A stretch of 64,000 nucleotides of DNA from Syncephalastrum monosporum B8922. Lineage: Eukaryota; Mucoromycota; Mucoromycetes; Mucorales; Syncephalastraceae. Positions 36,401-47,010 of this stretch are shown here, one piece after another. The stretch spans positions 186,001-250,000 of the forward strand of contig JNEN01001230.1 in NCBI GenBank assembly GCA_000697355.1. Reading direction: 5' to 3'. A program made the position numbers and the translations under genes. How positions within the stretch are numbered: the stretch's first letter is position 1; each line of letters starts with the position of its first letter. Under the pieces are notes generated by a model. That model ran no database searches, had not been told where the DNA came from, and saw only the letters and a list, made by a program, of their open reading frames with translations.

Positions 36401-38686
36401 TCGGGCGTCGTTTGAAGCTTTTGCATCAAACGCGTCGTGTGACCATCGACAATGGAAACACCGCTGATTTTGCTGAAGGATAGACGTGTGGTTGTAGAAA
36501 GCTTGGCGGCCTTGTCGAGGCATCGGCTGAGGCGCTGCGAGCTGCGTTTTCGAGACCGGGCGGCGTGATCGACGACGCCGCCGGACGCGCCTGGCGTCGG
36601 ACCGGCGTTGTTGGCCATATAAGTGGAAGCGGCAGACCGGAGCGTATTCATCATTGTCTTGGCGCGCGTGAGGCCACCCTGGCCAGAGGAAAAGTAGGTT
36701 TGTGCGGGCGGGAGTTGGACTCGTGTGGCACGGGTCCAATAGTGACGGATAGGCTCATAGGCATTGCGCCACGTCAGACAGCGCAGCTGGGTGGTCGTCA
36801 TGTGATAAATGTAAGGGAATACAGGTGTACCAAGGGAATTGGCGCGCAAAGACGTCTTGGAGGACGCGTGCGTACCGTCAGACGTGCGACAAACGGACGT
36901 CTTGTCGTCCTCTTCTGAAGAGGCGCCCGAGTCTCGCTGGGAAGTGGACGACACCGTAGATCCTTGGCGGCGGTGCTGTGATGCTGGCTGCGAGCCATCG
37001 CTCTGTCGCTGTTGCTGCTGCTGATGCCGGTGAGCCATGGACTCCATGGCCATCAAGACGTCTGTGACAGGCAAACTAAAGTCGGGAGCAGGAGGTGCCG
37101 CGTGGGCGACACAACCCAGCAAGAGGCGTGCTGCATAATCGACAGGAACAATATCTGCCGGAGCATCCCCGCTGTTTGGTTGGATGCCTCGCATACCGCG
37201 GCCTGTCAACAGCATCGTGCCGTTGGCACCGTTCACTCCGTCGGCCTAGGGAAATCGCATATGAGTGTGAGGCTAAACAAATGGGGCGCATGGCTTGAAG
37301 CTTACCCAGCCAATCAGGGGCTCACATGCACTAGGACCTATCGGGCTGGATCGCACAATGGCGATAGGAAACTGATGTCCGCCGTTACTCTGTTTCTTTT
37401 CAACCTCTTTGACAAGCATATGCTCTGCGAGCGACTTGCTAAAGAAATACGTATTCGGGTATAGTTGCTTGTAGTTTTCAAACATGGTGGGTAGGTCTAT
37501 AACAAAATCGACTGGCGTGAGCATCCAATGGGTTGAGTTGATTGTTTCACAACGTTGCTTTACCTTCCAGGTTTGCTTCGAGGATGTTGGACAAGAGAGT
37601 TTCGGGCATGTCGGGTAAGGGCAGCAGTCTATCTTCGAAAATGGCACCGGAGGCGGTCGAGATGACTTGGAGGGGAGACAAATGGACGAAGGCGGACAGA
37701 TGCATGGCCTCGTTAGCCAATTCTACCAGATTCATGGTGCCCAGCACATTTGTCTATAGAGATGAACACGCACATCCATTAGGCGAGGGTTTTTGGGGGT
37801 TCAGAAGCCTCTTTTTCTTTTGTTTTTTCGTTTCTATCATTTACCTTGATGGCCAGATCCAGACGCTCATTGCCATCGACGGTGCCAGCGCAGTGCAGAA
37901 CGATATGGATATGTTTTGCCAGAAGCTTTCTATTCTCGTCGGAGAGGCCGAGGTCAGGTTGTGCGAGATCGGCGTCGATGGGCTGGACTTTGTCGCGTAC
38001 CATGCGATCAAACAAGGAGGGACCCATGGAACGACGCAACGCCACAAATGCCTATCGGATCGGGAGGGTATGAGACATGAGATGGGACGGCGCAGGGTGT
38101 TTGCTATTTGACGAGTTACCTTGTTGGACCATATCTCATCAGCCACGCGTTCTGCTGCCGAGACGTTGTGCCTCCGGTGGTGTTGTGGAGATTGCGGCTG
38201 GTGAATGTGATGGTGGTGAGCTGCATTCGGGCGCAGCAGGACAAAGATCTTGTCGAGTTCGTCGTGGTAAGTCGAGAGCAGTTTCCAGAGCACGGCTTTG
38301 CCGACAAAGCCTGTGGCGCCTGTCAGAAGAATGCACTTGTCTCGGAAATAGTCTCGAACGCTAGGCTCAGACTCAGGCACAGGCGTAGGCGGTTGGTCCT
38401 GGTCTTCTTGTTGCGGTTGGTGCTCTTGCTCGACCGGAGGTTGTCCGTCTTTGGGCTCGGGGGTGTCAGGAGCAGGGTCTTGTTGTTCATCCAGCTGTGT
38501 GAGTTCATTAATGTTGTCATCGAACGGGTGGTCATCCGTAGTGTCCGGGTCGATAGGGTCCATATCTTTAACCATATCAAAGACGGTCGGTGAGCCAGGA
38601 GGAGTGCCCGCTACCGGACTGGCCATGTTGTAGTTCTCGCTCTCCATTTCCGGATTGGTAATGGAGATCGTAGGGACGTCAGACAT
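33431..38686 (-). CDS. Fatty acyl-CoA reductase / glycerolipid acyltransferase fusion (FarAT-like)
   Basis: Seven exons (38686-38120, 38051-37845, 37753-37564, 37496-37306, 37245-35740, 35649-34477, 34423-33431) give 1608 residues. An acidic disordered N-terminus leads to a fatty acyl-CoA reductase domain with the NADPH loop LLTGATGFVGKAVLWKLL near residue 125, the YFFSK active-site YxxxK, and the FAR/sterile segment LRCLTWRNAYEPIRHYW. From about residue 890 there is a GPAT/DHAPAT acyltransferase: motif I VPVSKSVLDPLIIWY, motif II GAYYVKRD, motif III EKTRTRNGK and motif IV VVPINITYESIPE, followed by a C-terminal helical domain. The domain order is that of Dictyostelium FarAT, which supplies ether-lipid precursors in peroxisomes. 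The motif I histidine is Ser here. No PTS1 is present (the protein ends NLRR). Confidence 0.88.
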
Positions 38687-40580
38687 GGTCACAGAAGAGG
38701 AAAACTAAAAGAGGGAGGGCAGTAATTGTATGGTACGGAAAAGGGCAAAGTAAAGTAAATGTAAAAAAAAAAAAAAAAAAGAAACCCCGTCTGAAGACCG
38801 CTCTCTGCTGCACTGCGAAAGGACGACGGGTCAAGCGACACGAAAATGACGGGAAGGCGAAAAGACTAGAGAGAGGAAGAGAGAGGGCTGAGTGAGGGGC
38901 AATGGTAACACAACTAGATCAACCCTTCCCATTAAAGAAACGCCCGTTCAGTAACACCCGCTGCTGTGTCCGATCTGAGACCTTCGGCGCCGCTTCCCCC
39001 ATATTATGCCACTTCCGGTGCCTTTCGTTCATACCGTACATACTCTTCACAGGCAGAGGTATAATTTGGTGACAGGAAAAAAAAAGAGAGGAAAAAAAAG
39101 AAGGGTTTATTTAGAGACATAGCCGATTCTTCTGCAACAGAACACCGTTGCTAAAGCGCACCCGGACAGCCGGAGAGGAGGCCGCCCGCTTGAAAAAAGA
39201 GAGAGCCCACACCCTCTCCTCCGTATCTCTCTCCTTCGCTCTCTTCTCTCTTCTCTCTTCTCTCATCCCTCTTTCTATCTCTCTTCGTCTCTCTCTTAGT
39301 TTGCATCAGCAGAGATGCTTATTGCCGGTCTGCCGGTCTGCCAGCCAGCCTGCCGGTTTGTCTGCCTGCCTGTCTATCTGCTTGTCTTGCCAATCCGTCT
39401 GTCTTCTTCAGCCGGAGAAACAAGTGTCTAGGTATATGATTAGCCAGAAATCACAAACGTATTCCGCCGCGTGGTAAATAAAAAATAAAACATTTTTCAG
39501 GTACACGGTGGGATTTATCATTTACCAAAGAGGGAAACTTTTATCCTAGCAATGACGCGTGGCTTGCCCTGCCAGTGAGACGCGTCACCGAAAGGGCCAA
39601 CATCTGGGTTTGCAATGAATCCCTCGTCAGCGATGGGATTGCCAGTCAATTGGCTTTCAAAGCCGCAGGAACGAGAACAAGGGACAAGGAAGGCGAGAAA
39701 GAAGTGCAAGAAAAGAAGGGGATTGGGGCAGGGTGGCGCGGACGTGGGGGTGGGCAGAATAGAAGAGAGAAAGAGAAAGGAAAAAGAAAAGAAAAGAAAA
39801 GAGGGAAGGAAGGAAGGGTTCCGAAAGGAAGAGAAGCGAAGCGAAGGGAAAGAGAGAAGAGGAGAGAGAAAAGGAAAGAAAAAGGCCTCCCAAAAACTCG
39901 GGACATTTATATGGCCTCGATAAATTGTCAGATCGTTGAACCGTCGATGACGAACGAACAAACCTTGGAACGCCAGTCCATATTTGTCAGATGCGCGCCA
40001 ACCGTCCGTAATTTCGAGGACCTCTTGCATTACTATGCTCATACCAAAATGTATGCCCACATGTTCTTACCCAATGTTCACATCACCTTTCTTGCGTTTC
40101 CTTTTGTCTCCATTCTCAATGGCGCTGCATCGGTACAACGTGTACAAGGAAGAAAGACGAAGAAAAAGGGGACAGAGAACGGTGATATAAAAAAAAAGAA
40201 AAGAAAAAAAAAGTCAATAATACTTCCGCATACGAAGCATGAGTGTCGTGAATGTGGGAGAAGTGTGGAGGGAAGGCCAACCCTATTTATAATTTCTCTT
40301 CAGATTTCGCCCAATAAGCAAGATCCGGATCTGGTGGTCCATTTTTCGATTCTTTTACCCGACGACAGGTCATCAAGAATTAAGGATGAATAAACACGCT
40401 TAGGTAAGTGGGGCCCAAACGAAAAGAAGCGGGGGCCCAAGTTGGACGCTTACCCGTCCGTCATCATCACATGAATAATTTTGGCATATCCGGTTCACTC
40501 TTCTCACACGCTTTTAGTCTCTTCTTTCCCTTTTCTACTCGTATACGCACTTCGTTTCTTCTAGAAAAGAAAAGCACACC
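38687..40580. other. Long spacer with low-complexity tracts
   Basis: It separates the divergently oriented FarAT-like and 3-hydroxyacyl-CoA dehydrogenase genes. It contains an A tract at 38762-38780, a C/T-rich tract at 39205-39300, a degenerate TGCCGGTC / TGCCTGTC repeat at 39325-39390 and a purine-only-like tract at 39680-39890. An 818-bp plus-strand frame over the purine tract is compositional (Lys/Arg/Glu/Gly) and not called. Confidence 0.5.
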
Positions 40581-41606
40581 ATGCTGGCTCGACGTCTCGT
40601 TTCTGTCACTGTCCCCCGACGCGCGTTCAGCTCCTCGTCCGCGCAGGCTGCTATCAAGTCCGTCTCGGTGATTGGCGCTGGCCTCATGGGCTCAGGCATT
40701 GCTCAGGTTGCTGCCCAGGCTGATTACAAGGTTACCATGGTCGATCAGACAGACGCTGCTTTGCAGAACGGCAAAAATATCATCCAAAAGTCCATCGAAC
40801 GCGTGGCCCGCAAGAAGTTTGCCGATGATAAGGACAAGCAGCAGGCTTTCATTGGCAAGGCTCTCGATAACATCACCCTTTCCACTGACTCTCTTGCCGC
40901 CGCCCAGAGCGACCTCGTCGTTGAGGCGATTGTGGAGAACATTGGTGTCAAGCAGGAGCTGTTTGCCCAGCTCGACAAGGCTGCCTCCAAGGAGACTATC
41001 TTTGCTTCGAACACCTCCTCCCTGCCGATCACCGCCATCGCCTCTGCCACCACCGCCGAGCGCCAGACTCGCTTCGCCGGTCTTCACTTCTTCAACCCTG
41101 TCCCTGCCATGAAGCTCGTCGAGATCATCCGCACTGCTACTTTGTCCGATGCCGTCTACCAGGACCTTGTTGACTTCTCCGTCAAGACCGGAAAGACTCC
41201 CGTCGAATGCAAGGACACCCCTGGTTTCATCGTGAACCGTCTGCTCGTGCCGTACATGATGGAGGCCTTCCGCATCCTCGACCGTGGTGAGGCAAGTGCT
41301 AAGGATATTGATACCGCCATGAAGTTGGGTGCTGGTATGCCTATGGGCCCTATTGAGCTCGCTGACGTAAGTGTTCTCCTGGTTCAATCCAAACGACGAA
41401 AAAAGGTTTATCTCACTCATTCGCTACCTTTGGCCTCCTTCTAGTTTGTCGGTCTCGATACCACCAAGTTCATTGTTGACGGCTGGGCCAAGGAAGGTCG
41501 TATTGAGCCTGCCCTTGTTCAGCCCAGCAAGACCCTCGAGGACCTCGTTGCCAAAGGCCACCTCGGCAGAAAGTCCGGCAAGGGTTTCTACGACTACTCC
41601 AAATAA
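40581..41606 (+). CDS. Mitochondrial 3-hydroxyacyl-CoA dehydrogenase (short chain)
   Basis: Two exons (40581-41366, 41445-41606) encode 315 residues. A basic, Ser/Arg-rich leader ([16 protein letters not shown]) indicates mitochondrial import. The NAD-binding loop [11 protein letters not shown] follows at about residue 32. The catalytic pair is visible: the histidine in GLHFFNPVP and the glutamate in MKLVEII. The C-terminal dimer domain contains [12 protein letters not shown] and ends GKGFYDYSK. The enzyme oxidises L-3-hydroxyacyl-CoA to 3-ketoacyl-CoA in beta-oxidation. Strong codon bias (mostly C-ending codons) suggests a well-expressed gene. Confidence 0.96.
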
Positions 41607-42628
41607 TAGAAGACGAAAGGCAAAAAAGTATAAAGATTTGTGATGCTACTGTACATTATTTAGACGATCTTGCAGGGCCCTTTGCCTCGCTTCTCTGGCT
41701 ATGTTGGGGAAGGATTAGCGATGAAAGGATGGTAGGAGTGGCGTGATAGACCTCTTTGAGCAGGCTAGGTTTGCGGTGGACCTGGTCAAATTTGACAGAA
41801 GGTCGTCATCACCAAAGGGGCACTGCTCAGCTCTTCGAAATAACAGGCTCTCAAGCCATAAATAACCATCCTGCGTGCAGGCATAGGCTATGAGTGCTTT
41901 TTGGTGGACAGCGCTGTGTAACATGCTATCAGACACCTGGAAGTCCACTGACCTTGGACGTACGATCATTTAGCTTTGTTATGGTGCCGCGTCAAAATGG
42001 TGAGGAGTGCGAGGCGTGAGTCCGGAGCCGAACCGTGATCTGGCCTTTAAATGATCTCAACCTGCCCGTCGTCACTCGATCATCGTCGATGACTCGGCTT
42101 GCAACATGGAATAGTTGGATCTGAATCCAAGTATCGCATGAGGTTTTGGAAGCATAAATATGAATATGAATATGTGCTTACTGAAGGTCAGGCAACTCAA
42201 AGCTCCTTATCAGAAGACAAAATGTTGTAGGTATCTTTCTGGACCACGGGTCTGAGAGCATTCTCGAGTTGGTTCATCATCCCCTCTTGCTCTTTCGGCC
42301 GCGTTGTCCAGGGCGGCGTGTTTATTTAAGGACAATAGCTTTGGCCTGACCACCACAGGCTGGCGTATAGCTCCCACCTGATGTTAGGAATTAATGTGTG
42401 TACGTGTGAGTGTAACGGGGAGAGGAAAAACATTTCATGAAAAGAAGGACGGAATTGATGGAACATGCTGAAACATATGGGGTGAATCGATCCAACCAAC
42501 GCGCAAAGCAAACCACCACAAAACCACCACAAAATCAGCTGAAATCACAGAAAAAGGATTTGAATTGTGGACATGATGTAGAACTATGAAAGCAACCTAA
42601 TAATTACTCGTCTTTTTACATGTCATGT
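41607..42628. other. Convergent spacer
   Basis: About 1 kb downstream of the dehydrogenase gene and of the minus-strand His-rich gene. Nothing coding is supported. A short ATGAATATG repeat occurs near 42160. Confidence 0.4.
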
Positions 42629-42946
42629 CTATTTCTTTGTGCCCGGCACGCGCTCTGACTGCATCTCGTTCTTGTGCTCAATAATTTCCTGGTCCTCTTT
42701 GGCCAGCTCACGGTCGATGCGAGCGCCACGCGACTCCTTGTTGCCATGCTTGCCATAGTTGTCATGGTTGTGCTTCACCAGATCATTAAAAGAGTCAAAC
42801 ATTTCATTATGACCTTCGCGCGGGTCTTCGTATTTCTTTCCGGCACCCACGGCGGATTCTGCATGTGCAACGGTACCAACAGCTTGGGAGCGGTGCTTCG
42901 TGGCGTGATGGTGCTGATTAGTGTGGTGGTGGGTGTTTCCTGGCAT
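42629..42946 (-). CDS. His-rich small hydrophilic protein, probable C-terminal exon
   Basis: The clearly coding part gives about 105 residues: a His-rich opening (TNQHHHATKHRSQAV), a short hydrophobic AHAESAVGAGKKY, and a charged helical end (RIDRELAKEDQEIIEHKNEM). It resembles small stress-associated or LEA-like hydrophilic proteins, but I do not recognise a family. A good acceptor (TATGCCAG) at 42940 suggests the ATG at 42946 may not be the true start. Upstream sequence to about 43075 (PPFVVKGDPATFVKG) looks coding and could be joined by an intron whose donor lies near 43040. The exact 5' structure is unresolved. Confidence 0.55.
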   Translation of the reverse strand: MPGNTHHHTNQHHHATKHRSQAVGTVAHAESAVGAGKKYEDPREGHNEMFDSFNDLVKHNHDNYGKHGNKESRGARIDRELAKEDQEIIEHKNEMQSERVPGTKK

Positions 42947-44578
42947 ATCGAAACGGAAAGAAACGTTTGTTTGTTTACAATGACCGTTGCACATGCATTT
43001 ACCATTGGCAGCAGTCCCATGTTCATGCAACAATGACCCTTGACAAAAGTAGCGGGGTCGCCCTTGACAACAAATGGCGGGTTATTCCTTATTTCTATGA
43101 AGTTAGAATGACTTTCATTCGCTATGTTTGTGACAGTGCTTAACAAGGAAACAAGAGACAGTTTTTAGCTGCTCGTTAGTTGTTCTTTGTGAACGCCGCT
43201 AATTTGACGCTGGGTACCGGTCAACTTCAGCCTTTGACCATCTGCTCAACAGCGCCGCGGCGAACACTACCGCTTTTGTCTTGACGCCTCGTTACCATAC
43301 TATATTGAGTTTTGACGAAGATAATATACCATTCAACGCGACGAAGCCGTTTGGAAGAGAGAGCAGATACCAAAAACGGGGAACATGTCATAAATGTAAA
43401 CAATGCTCCACAAGAATAAATAAACACACCATTTTCCATGCGACGCAAGTCTTGATGAATCAATGCTACCGCGACATTGTCGCGAACCAAATAGGGTCTT
43501 GTATCTGCTACATACACCATAGGAAACGAAGTACTGATGTTTGTCCGGGAAAATACTGGATCACTCCATGGTACTAGATCGCGTTTTATTGTACAATTGT
43601 AAATTTTAGTTAAGAACTCTACTAAAGAAGATGCTGTGAGTCAGGCAATACAGTTATATGACTACAGCGCTTACTCATTCCATCTGCTTTGGCTCTGCAG
43701 CAATGAATAGCGTAATATACTAAATACGATAGCTTATGAAAGGTTCGCTTACATTTCGTGTTGTTTTAATGCTTCGTGAGCATGAGCTTGGCGTCCCAGC
43801 TAGCAACGCAAGCGTGGAGAGGAAGATAGGGGAAAGCAGCGACTTCCAACTGCAACTGAGCGTCGTATCCCATGTGGATAGGCACATGTATAAGCTAATG
43901 CTGGGCGCTGGTCTCTCTGTCCACGTAGAGGTCTCTAGCCAGTTAACACTGTGCGCACAAGAAAGGCCTTCTTTGTTTTCTTTCTGGATTAAGTTTTGGC
44001 ATTGTTCTAGAAAAAAAATAAAAGAAGAGGAGCGCCCCAAAAGTAGGCGCAGCTCACTTTACATATGCGCTACCAAGCGTGTATCCTATAGATCATCCCG
44101 TAACCGTGTACTGGAGCGTTTAGAGTGATCCAGTAAATCCCGGGAGTAATCCAATATCCGAGAAACATCCGGAAGTCGAATATCGTTCTTTGTTGCGGAG
44201 CAGAAGTATTGACGAAAGTTGTCGCCTCGCACTGATATAATATAAAGTCATGATATTGCAAAATGAGAAGTATGCTTCCCAATGTATATTACTTCAAACG
44301 CTAAGATATAGCACCTAATGAGACACAAGTAAGCAGTGCTTTATCTCCAGGCTCTCCTACTAGACTAGGCCCCTTCCAGCATGATTGGGGAGGTTGAATT
44401 GACATCACATGATCATTGCGATAAAGAAAAACCAGTATAATAGCGAAAAATCTGGTCAAAATATAGTTCTAATTGATAGGAGTGAAATTATAATACTGAA
44501 GATTGTGAATGTGGTATGTATTTTTGTAGTCTATTTAGGTTGGTGGATGGTCTATCTACAAGTTCATGCGTAATGGCA
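42947..44578. other. Gene-poor spacer
   Basis: Apart from possible 5' exons of the preceding gene before 43080, no gene is supported. Frames at 43227-43577 and 43720-44128 overlap on opposite strands and have no domain content. Confidence 0.4.
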
Positions 44579-45581
44579 TTATATCTGTATGCGATCGGAG
44601 GAAACAGAGTTTTTAAGTTTCTTGACACGTGAAATACCACTCAGGCTCGAAGGCGATGATCCTGGAGGCAGCTAAATCCTCTATTATGTTATACAAAGAC
44701 AGTTTTCGCTCACATACAAGCATACCTGGCGCTTCTTTTTCTTGTCTTCGGCGTCACTTAGATGGACAGGATCATCAGATGGTCCGGTGAAAGGAGAGGA
44801 CGAGCCAAGTCTGCATGGATCTGCATGAGTTTAACCCTCAATTGGTCTTCACGTGCTTTACCGTCTACTGGCCACCCGACTAGACTGTCGTCCAGCAAGA
44901 CCGAGGCACTTCTCTAGATGGGGCGCGTAGCGCGTAGCCGCGATCGATTTACGACAGTTGACGCACTCATATGAAGGTAAGCTGTTTCCTGCATAGGCAT
45001 TACCAAAGATATCCAGGCCAGGCCGCTGAACTGTATCGTCGAAGAAACAAAGCATTATTTAGTAAAGGGACCATTTTCTCATTTGAACTGGGTCACCATA
45101 AGCACGGCATCTAATTTCATGTGAGTGGTAAGACAAATAGTAGGTACCGGAACTTACTTTGTTTGGCATATTTGGCAATTATGAACAGCCCGCTTGCTGT
45201 CACGATGCACATCTGTCAAAACGTCGTTGATACACTCGTCTATGAGGTCACTCAAGAGTTCAAATGCCTATAATAGGAAGCATGAAAATTAATGTCACAA
45301 AGAAAAAGGTATTTGCTCTTACCACACTGACTGTGGTTGGTTCATCCATTTGTGTTTTAGGAGCGTTCTTTTCGAGCGCTTCTTGCGTCTGTTTGAGTTC
45401 ATCAAGCTTCTTGTTCCGTTCAGATAGCAAACGTTTGAAAAACCTTTTTTTTTTTTTTTGGGGGAGCTGGGGAAGCAGTACCTTTACAAAAGGCTGAAAC
45501 TTACGCATTGCCGGCATCGCGCTGTTTTTCGCTCAATCCTGTTGAGGTTGAAGTGGACTGCGATGCTTTGGCCTTGTTCAT
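44579..45581 (-). CDS. SGF11: SAGA-associated factor 11 (Sgf11), DUB-module subunit
   Basis: Six exons (45581-45505, 45443-45323, 45267-45158, 45025-44862, 44810-44726, 44671-44579) encode about 216 residues. An amphipathic helix (AFELLSDLIDECINDVL) is followed by CQICQTK and RPGLDIFGN, then the Sgf11 zinc finger ECVNCRKSIAATRYAPHLEK with Cys-Cys-His-Cys spacing. The basic C-terminus is KLKNSVSSDR. Sgf11 anchors the Ubp8 deubiquitinase in SAGA and binds nucleosomes through the finger. The junction of exons 3 and 4 is one base out of phase with every canonical acceptor I can see, so that boundary or a base nearby may be wrong. Confidence 0.82.
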
Positions 45582-46170
45582 TATGAATGTCTGCGATCTA
45601 TGCTTGAATATCGATTTTGGAAAAGGGTTGTGCGGTTCACTTCAAATCCCGCGAAAGGGGTCTGGACGACGACGTGTGGACGGAAAACCAATCACTTTTA
45701 CCTCAACGCACCTCTTCAAACCGAGAAATGTTTGTTTTTCGAAAAAATTGCATCCACTGCTCCATTGTTTGATAATGGCTATATGTATTCTAATGTGTCT
45801 ATTGAGAGATGCTCAGGAATCCCCGCTCTGCCTTTTTCAGGTGCGAGAGTCAAACAGACGGTCTTAGGCGTCGATGTTGTACCAGAGCCTCGCGACGCTT
45901 GAGCAGCTGTCATGCATGTTCACGAGAGCAGTCGTTGAAACCCAAGCTTTGCGACCAGTCCGACATATATGAAACACTAATTTGGTGAGTTATGCTCACT
46001 CTGTGTCGTAGATGTACGCAAATTTCTGCCTGTCTCTGCATGTACTTTAAGCGCTGCCCCTTTATGCACATGTGCGAACAGCAAGTTCGGTATATTAAAG
46101 GTGGTATACATGCGTCTCATTTTAAAAGCTCATCTTTGCGTATGTCGTGTGTATTGGTACCCACGGTGCC
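45582..46170. other. SGF11 upstream region
   Basis: No gene is supported. Plus-strand frames at 45508-45902 overlap the SGF11 first exon and are compositional. Repeat-derived sequence begins near 46180. Confidence 0.35.
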
Positions 46171-46179
46171 GTTATCAAA

Positions 46180-47010
46180 ACCAGGTGTCGTCCACGTTTC
46201 AAAGGACTCATTGATCTACTTTGCTCTCACGCGGTTCACGTTTACCGATGGGCAAGAGGACTGTATGAGAGGGTACTGATGACTTATGTGTTTTGCGGAA
46301 ATGAGACTCGCGAAGTTAAGCGGGAAAAATGACGGTCTCAATTTTTAATAGTAGGAAAAGAGGCTGCAGCAAGACGTTGGCTGCATCATAACTCGGGAAA
46401 ATGAACAGAGGTTACATTATACGACCGGATAGCACGACGGCAAAACCTTTGCCTAGCTGCCTAGAATCCGCCTGTGGAATTAAGCTACTTGAACATATTA
46501 TTTTATACATAGCGGTGAACTCGCTTCGCTTCGTCCATGATTGACACTTCGATTGCTGTACGGCTCTGAATAATCCCTTCGCCTTCGGCTACGGGCTCCG
46601 CTTAACATTCGCTTACTGTAGTCCGTTCTCCACCGCTTGATGGGTCGGCGCCCATACCCTTGCTTACGCCTCGCATGTGCGGGAAGGCGGTACAATATTA
46701 TCATCCTTGCTATGAGCTTTTCCACCTTCAGCGAGAGATATATTGGTATACTAGCGGTATGTCCTAATAGTTTGTTCGGCTCTTTTTATATAAATCAAGA
46801 GCTGTTGTATTCAATCATCAACAAAACCAGGTCACTTGAGAGATCGTAGCATCTAGATTCTATTTGCTGCTCCTTTCTTTTTCACGTCCAGACTTCTTTT
46901 GGGTCTTTTATATAACTGGGCCGGTCCCTACAGCCAAAAGAATTCCGAATAAAGACGTCCTGATGGGAAATTGAACCCGGGTTTCCACCCTGCTTATGTA
47001 ATATGTAGCT
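46180..47010 (-). repeat. Dispersed repeat, copy C, interrupted
   Basis: This is the inverted counterpart of copy B (25835-26340). Blocks 46190-46330 and 46400-46560 match, including the nearly identical 46425-46461. Between about 46565 and 46990 lies some 430 bp absent from B, after which the B end sequence resumes (CTTATGTAATATGTAGCTAT and AGAACCCTATGAT). The extra segment looks like a later insertion into the repeat. Confidence 0.65.
46930..46992 (-). repeat. tRNA-like 3' half with shared downstream block
   Basis: On the minus strand GGTGGAAACCCGGGTTCAAT and then TTCCCATCAGGA resemble a tRNA T arm and 3' acceptor strand, with a mismatched T stem. About 10 bp further on is TCGGAATTCTTTTGGCT (46948-46932). 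The near-identical TCGGAATCCTTTTGGCT occurs 59 bp beyond the 3' end of tRNA-His (23126-23110). No full cloverleaf can be folded, so it is not a functional tRNA. Confidence 0.5.

Noticed and set aside
39575..40393. 272-codon plus-strand frame
   Set aside because: It runs through a purine tract; the Lys/Glu/Arg/Gly composition follows from base composition, and there is no domain or splice support.
41715..41969. 84-codon minus-strand frame downstream of the dehydrogenase
   Set aside because: No domain, no splice structure, and it sits in the expected 3' region of the plus-strand gene.
46930..46992. Second tRNA gene
   Set aside because: Only a T-arm-like and 3' acceptor-like part is present. 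The T stem mispairs, and no anticodon arm can be folded.
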